64,000 nt of DNA from Lithocarpus polystachyus. Taxonomy: Eukaryota > Streptophyta > Magnoliopsida > Fagales > Fagaceae. The stretch lies in the NCBI GenBank assembly GCA_033629205.1, contig CM066169.1, forward strand, positions 41,560,935 to 41,624,934, read 5' to 3'. A program made the translations under genes and the position numbers. Positions 58,191-64,000 of this stretch are shown here, one piece after another. Below the pieces are notes generated by a model. It was not told the origin of the DNA, did no database searches, and saw nothing but the letters and a program-made list of their open reading frames with translations. Position 1 is the stretch's first letter. Every line of letters starts with the position of its first letter.

Positions 58191-59412
58191 TGAGGGTGAG
58201 ACCGAGTTGGATGGATCCTATTGTCCTATTCCTTAAGGACGACGTCTTACCGGAGGAAAATGGGGAGGCTGAAAAAGTGCGAAGAAAGGCTCCTCGCTTT
58301 TGGTTGTCCGAGGACCAAAAGTTATACAAGCGCTCCTTTTTAAGGCCATATTTGTTATGCATCTATCCTGAAGCAGTGGAGCCACTTCTAGAGGAGTTGC
58401 ATGAAGGGATTTATGGAAGTCATATAGGGGGCATGTCACTATCTCACAGGGCTCTTACCTAAGGTTATTGGTAGCCGAATATACAAAGGGAAGCACAGGA
58501 TTATGTGAAGAAGTGTGACCAATGTTAGAGGTACGTCCTAAATATTCATCAGCCAGGGGATGTCCTCAATCCTTTGTCCAACCCTTGGCCTTTCGTCCAA
58601 TGGGGCTTGAACATTGTGGGACCCTTCCCTAAAACAGCAGGAAATAGGAGGTGGCTATTAGTCGACACGGATTACTTCACCAAGTGGGTTGAAGCTGAGC
58701 CCTTTGCCAACATCAGAGATGTGGATGCCAAGAGATTTATGTGGAAGAATATTGTCACTCGGTTTGGGATCCCTCACACCCTCATCTCGGACAATGGTTT
58801 TCAGTTTGATAGCAAAGCCTTCAGGAAGTACTATTGTGATTTGGGCATCAAGAATAAGTACTACACCCCTGCTTTTCCACAAGGAAATGGACAGGCCGAG
58901 GCTGTCAATAAGGTTGTAGTAAGTGAACTCAAGAAAAGGCTGGATGATGCAAAGGATAGATGGGTGGAAGAGTTGCCACATATTCTTTGGACATATCGAA
59001 CTACCCTCGTAGTTTCACAGGGGAGATGCCTTTTTCAATGACCTATAGGGTTGAGGTCGTGATTCCTCTAGAGTATAGATTCCCAACGCTGAGGACAAGC
59101 TCGTTCACCTCAAACAGCAATGACAGCATGTTGGAGAAGAGTTTGGACTTGATTGAGGAACGAAGGGAAAATGTCATGGTTCAACTAGCATATTATCAGC
59201 AAAAGCTCAAAAAAGGGTATAACTCAAGCGTGAAGTTAAGGCTATTAGCCCTACGGGATTTGGTATTGAGAAAGGTTATGGGTACTGTAAAAAACCCAAC
59301 ATGGGGAAATTTAGGGCCTAATTGGGAAGGGTCATGCTGTATCACCTCGGTGGCTGGGATAGGGGCATACTTCCTAGAGGACTTGGACGGAAAAGTTGTA
59401 CCACACACCTGA
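58191..59412 (+). pseudogene. G3 integrase (decayed)
   Basis: HEGIYGSHIGG and KKCDQC give the zinc region, with stops between. The core reads GLNIVGPFP near 58607, where the first catalytic Asp (present in G2) is Asn, then ISDNGFQFDS near 58785 and QGNGQAEAVNK near 58880. It ends with LGPNWEGS and a stop at 59410. The core from 58574 to 59041 is open, then the frame changes. Confidence 0.85.
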
Positions 59413-59483
59413 AATGCAAATAATCTATGAAAGTATTATTATTAATAAAAAGTAGCCCTACCATGTTTTTCTTTCTAGCATTA

Positions 59484-60130
59484 TGTGTTGTTATTTATGT
59501 GAATATTAAACAGAACCTTGGTTATACCTAGCTCCTCGAACCACATGCCTTGAGTAAATTAATATTCTAAGTTATTTATTTAAGTATTAAACAGAACATT
59601 GGTTATGTCTGGTTCCCTAGGCCACATACCTCGAGTAAATTAACACCCTCTATTACTTATGTGAATATTAAACAGAATCTTGGTTATGCCTGGCTCCTCG
59701 AATCACGTGCCTTAGGTAAATTAATATTTTGGGTTATTTGTTTAAGTGTTAAAAAAAACCTTGGTTATGTCTGGTTCCTCAGGCCACATACCTCAGGTAA
59801 ATTAACACTCTCCATTACTTATGTGAATATCAAACAGAACCTTGGTTATGCTTGGCTCCTCGGACCACATGCCTTGGGTAAATTAATATTATGGGTTATT
59901 TGTTTAAGTGTTAATTGGAACCTTGGTTATGTCTGGTCCTTCAGGCTACCTATCTTGGGTAAATTAACACTTTCTATTACTTATGTGAATATTAAATAGA
60001 ACCTTGATTACGCCTAGCTCCTCGGACCACATGCTTTGGGTAAATTAATATTTTGATTATTTTTTTAAGTGTTGAACAGAACTTGGAATATGTCTGGTTC
60101 CTCGGATCACATGCCTTAGGAAAATTAACA
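59484..60130 (+). repeat. G3 tandem array, 81-bp unit, alternating A/B types, 8 copies
   Basis: ACAGAACCTTGGTTATG recurs every 81 bp (59511, 59592, 59673, about 59754 and so on). Units alternate: type A reads GCCTGGCTCCTCGGACCACATGCC and is joined by GTGAATATTAA; type B reads GTCTGGTTCCTCAGGCCACATACC and is joined by TTTAAGTGTTAA. So there is a 162-bp higher-order period. It is homologous to the G2 69-bp unit. Confidence 0.92.
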
Positions 60131-60650
60131 CTTGGAAAACCCACCAAGGATGAGACCCTAGCATATGCATCATCTCATCAAAGCAGGGGCTCAGCCTGAG
60201 TCTTGATTAAAGGATTCTGAGGGTACATTAGTAAAATACTCTTAAAATGAGAGACCTCGGACACCCTCTTTTCCTACTAAGTTTTTTATCTGTCTCTAGG
60301 GACTCAGACCTCCCTATTGACTACAAAGTTTTCAGTACTAATGCAGTCATTCTTCTCATTGTTTATGTAGGTTGGATTTGTTTGAGTTAACAACCAGTCA
60401 TTACTATTAGCTTCTGTTAAAGTATGGGTATTCACCCTTAGAAGTATCATTAATTTAAAGTCTCAACAGAGGGCAAAACAAGGACTACAGCCAACCAAAA
60501 ATAAATATTGCAAGGAAAAAAAAGGTTCATAAAGTAAAAAATTGAAGTCTCCTCAGTAAGTAAAAGAAAGATACATCATGAACAATGGCAAAATTGCCAT
60601 AACCAAGGAAAATTACATGTAAAAAAAAAGCAAAAGAAAAAGATCCTAAA

Positions 60651-61534
60651 CTATGCCTTGGACTTGGGAGGAGGGTCTTCTTTGCTACCCGGCTGGGAGA
60701 CAGAAATATCAGTGGCCTTGGGATCAGCCTCCTTGGATTTGGTCTTAGCCTCCTTTGCCTTGGGAGCAGCATCTTTGACCTTAAGAACGACATCCTTGAC
60801 CTTGAGATCGGCCTCTAGACCCTTGGCCTCTGACAGGGGCCTGACCTCCTAGCCCTTACCCTTATCCTTAGCCACCTCAACCCCTTAGCCTTGGTCACTA
60901 GCTTGGCCAGGCCCTTTGGAGACCTCGGGAGGAGGAAGAGAGGCCTGGGGGATAAGGGGATGCTCCGAGAAGGTTGGTGCAAGGGTGGTGGGAGGTGGGA
61001 GTGCAGCTGGAACTTCACGAATGTTTGGAGGGTAGTAGATGTTCTCAACCTTCCTCCACTCCGAGGCAGTAAAGACTCTGCCAGGTTGAGGGCCTTCATC
61101 CATACCTCCTAACAGTAGTCCCTACAGACCTCAGCCAGCTCGTTTGCTAGACGGACCTCGGTCTCTTGCACCCCAAGGTCGTAAGACACTTGCTTCGAAG
61201 CCTCCGCAGCTTCCTTGGCCGACCAAGCGACTTTCTTTGTTTTCTCCAGCCCTGCCTTCAAGTCCAGGACCTGCTATTTCGCTGTGGCCTACTCTATCTT
61301 AGTATGATAAAGCTTTTTGTGTTGATCCTCAGCCTGGTCCTTGGCATTCTTTAGATCGGCCTCAACACTATTTTGCGCCCTCTCTTCCGTAGTTAGCTTT
61401 GTGGTGAGCTTTTGGTTCTTCTGTTCAAAAACTCCCAAAACCTTGCTGGTCTTCGCGCGGAGGTTGGCCTCAATCTTAGCCTTATTCCTGGCATCCTTAA
61501 CCCACTCCTCAGCCACAAAAGCCTCCTGGATAGC
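60651..61534 (-). pseudogene. G3 antisense accessory gene, last exon
   Basis: The exon begins after an acceptor (TGTGTAG|GCTATCC) at 61534 and runs to a TAG at 60651-60653. It is homologous to exon 3 of the G2 antisense gene: EEWVKDARNKAKIEAN and KLTTEERAQNSVEADLK compare with WVRDARSLARTE and KLTTEERERRSAEAGLK. The coiled coil is followed by YYPPNIREVPAALPPP. A Lys-rich C-terminus (KVKDVVLKVKDAAPKAKEAK) replaces the G2 tail. It has several stops (for example near 61289, 61270 and 60890) and a frame change near 61095. The upstream exons are cut off by E4. Confidence 0.75.
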
Positions 61535-61588
61535 CTACACAAAAACAGAGGAATACGTAATAAAATAAATAAATAAATAAAGGAAAAC

Positions 61589-64000
61589 TGTCACGCCCCA
61601 AACCCGATGCCCGGATTTGTGACCATGACCGGCATGCTAATATCAAACTTAAACCTGATATTAACAAGAACCAACTTAACTTTTACAAAAGCTTCCCTCT
61701 TTCTTTTCATTCTTGTTTCTTTACTTAAATAACTTTTCACTTAACATGTAGAGCATCTACACTGTATTAAAAAAATAACATAATCTACCAGTTACTCAAA
61801 TTCTAAATCTCACATAATACATCTCTTAAAACTTTAAGGTACACAACTTTCATTAGATCCTAAAATACACAATACTACAAAGCCAAAAATCAAATTGCTA
61901 ATTTGGGATCTATACTCTTAAAACTAAAATCAGCTCCTTCCAAAACTCGACTAAGTTTCCCTTTGCTCCAAAATAAAACCTGCTAACTAAAAGAGTGGAA
62001 GGGGTGAGCTACACAGCTCAGTAAAGGTGAGAAACAAGAGAATTTAATAAGGATGCATATAAATCAACTCATTTCATTATATAAATATGCAGATAGGAGA
62101 ACATCTTTTCATGCATAGTATTTTATACTAATTATAATAATAACTTATACGCTCTTCGTAGGAAAATAATTGTTCTCCTTTTTCTTATTAGAATAATATT
62201 ATCAGAACCTTTCAGATTAAATTTCTTTCATTTCTTACAAAGTTAGCATATATATATATATATATATATTTTTTTTTTTCTCTCATTACAAAATAATCAT
62301 TTTAACTTAAATAAGATAATTGGTAACTTTGTCTTAAACTAGAAACATCTTAAAGAATAATAAAAATTTCCTTCATAATCTTCTTCTCGTAAAATATTAT
62401 AACTTCCATAATCATAAAACTTAATGTTTCATAAAGAAAAACCGATATATGATAATTTCTTAACATAAACTTATACTTTCATTAGAAGCTTTATCTTTAT
62501 AGTACTACAAAACTTCAGAAACTTTTATCTTTAAAGAACATCTTTTCTTTTCATCATAAACTTCTTTTCATGAGAGCTTTTAACTTTTCATAATGCATTT
62601 AAACAAATCATTCTCTCATGATCAATAAAATATTATAGCTATTCATAACATATTGGTTAGTCCATATCTGATAAGTCTGTACTTATTTAGGAGGCTTCTA
62701 GCACTACAGTGCTAGGCATCCAGCATTCTCCACATTGCCAAGTATTCCCGGGATCACATCATAATACATATTTTCAACCATAGGGGTCGGTTGACTTCCT
62801 CCACAAGTTGAACATAACCAACAAGGACGAGTACAGCAGAGCCAGTCCCACTTTTAATGACCAATCATATAACATTTTCCATGGAAAGCTAGTAATTAAA
62901 CCCCAACTGACAGAGTTCAGATCATTAGAGGACATAACTTGAAAACATTTCATAATAATAGCATTTCCATTTTTTTCTTTAAACATCATGTTCGTGGAAT
63001 TAGTAATAGCATCAATATGCTTAAATCATATACATAAGGTTTCAAAAGTTCACGAACATATCTTTGTCTAAAACATGATTACATGCCATATCTCTAATCA
63101 AAAACCGTTTAATGCATAATACACTTTAAAATAACCTCATAACTTACCAAATGCTCATACAACTTATCCCTTACCTGAAAGCAGAGAAACCAAGAGCCTA
63201 CAATCAAAGGAGCTTAGACTTGGGTATAGTAACACCTAAACCAAATACTAAAACTAATTACTATCAATCTTATCTTAGCATAAACTTACACATTCATCTC
63301 AAAGCCTATCTCTTAGAATCAAGGAAATCATAATCCCACCTCAACGAGGTTTTCCCAAACATATTATGCACACATCAAAAAATGATGTACCAAACTAAAG
63401 AAAAACCATCATTCTCATATTTATATCATATCTCCATAGGGGCCAACTTCATTTCAAAAGGTACTTTGAGATTAGGGCAATAATGCATGCATAAACATAA
63501 AATCCTTTAAACATGGCCATGTAACCATATACACTCATAAAGCAACATATAGCATATTTAGCAAAACAGCTTCATAGATACAACCATCGAATATTTTAGA
63601 ACCCCTCCTTTGAGTACTAAACCTTGAACCAAGTTATACAAAATTTATCTATGATCTAGACATACCAAATGATGAGCATAAAAATTTATAGCTCTGATCA
63701 TTCAACCTAACTTTAGAATTAAACCCTCAAAGTTAGGTATGTCGCTTACTGTTCACTGTATATTCCAGCAGCATATACTTCACTTATAAAATATAAATGG
63801 GCTACCAATTCACATCCAATCTTCATGCAATTTTAAAGAGCCACTCCTCTGGATGTCTAGTAATGCCATATAAATTTCGGAGTCAAATCATGAAACCATA
63901 ATTTACTAAAAATCATACAAGACAACGTGCTCAAATCTGCCCTGACAGAATTTCATGCAAATTAGAAATTAAACCATTATTTTTATATTCATCCAAATGC
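61589..64000. mobile_element. E4: probable LTR or LTR retrotransposon fragment, runs off window
   Basis: An abrupt change of sequence starts with TGTCACGCCCCAAACCCGATGCC, a start I recall for LTRs of large plant LTR elements, inside the G3 antisense intron. It carries the phrase GGGTGAGCTACACAGCTCAGTAAAGGTGAG near 62002, which I also recall from such LTRs. (AT)n at 62249-62269. There is no coding domain in 2.4 kb. The strand and family cannot be set from this piece. Confidence 0.5.

Larger units (their letters stand above)
53425..61588 (+). mobile_element. G3: Ty3/gypsy Tat-lineage retrotransposon, 3' part interrupted by E4
   Basis: 5' LTR, PBS, gag-pol, 81-bp tandem array and convergent antisense gene lie in the same order as in G2 but on the plus strand. 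It is clearly related to G2 at the protein level throughout. Many stops and several frame changes show that it is older than G2. E4 begins at 61589, inside the intron upstream of the last antisense exon. The 3' LTR is not in the window, so the left edge and TSD are unconfirmed. Confidence 0.85.

Overview
This is plant nuclear DNA, almost certainly from a eudicot and probably a woody one. Nearly everything recognisable is transposable-element sequence: Tat-lineage Ty3/gypsy, Ty1/copia, an L1-type LINE, Helitrons, hAT-like elements, MITEs and a tRNA-derived SINE. The rest is AT-rich DNA with many (AT)n tracts. The only host-gene trace is a fragment of a cellulose synthase-like (CslB/CslH type) gene near 50.75-51.13 kb. 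The style of the Tat elements reminded me of Fagales (oak/beech) sequence, but that is a weak impression from memory.

Layout. 1-8315: Tat-type gypsy element G1 (plus strand, 5' end outside the window), with decayed gag-pol, a short tandem array, a convergent antisense multi-exon gene and the 3' LTR. 8316-11660: AT-rich DNA with a 241-bp tandem duplication, a SINE with target-site duplications (TSDs), a 104-bp hAT-like MITE and a 310-bp Helitron. About 11660-14181: 5'-truncated LINE. 14290-16240: Helitron carrying a 1216-bp hAT-like element (8-bp TSD). 16241-20228: AT-rich DNA with a MITE and a further Helitron. 20229-50338: a nest of four elements. The outermost is a copia element, C1 (minus). 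Its gag is split by a non-autonomous Ogre/Tat-like element, O1 (24885-49664, minus, 2.0-2.4 kb LTRs, TSD CCACA). O1 is split by a Helitron (32601-45562, minus). The Helitron is split by a complete gypsy/Tat element, G2 (33586-44489, minus, LTRs about 97% identical, TSD ACTAA). 50339-53424: the CslB/H fragment and unremarkable AT-rich DNA. 53425-61588: a third Tat element, G3 (plus), interrupted at 61589 by an LTR-like sequence, E4, that runs off the window end.

How the parts relate. G1, G2 and G3 share one architecture: gag-PR-RT-RNaseH-archaeal-type RNaseH-IN on one strand, then a tandem-repeat array just past the pol stop, then a convergent gene on the opposite strand with introns and a coiled-coil C-terminal half. 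G2 is the best preserved. Its gag-pol is one 1774-codon frame with seven premature stops and no frameshift, and its antisense gene is three exons with one premature stop and its own TATA box outside the LTR. The G2 (69-bp) and G3 (81-bp) arrays are related in sequence, and both periods are multiples of three. I judged divergence and identity by eye from the sequence; nothing was aligned computationally.
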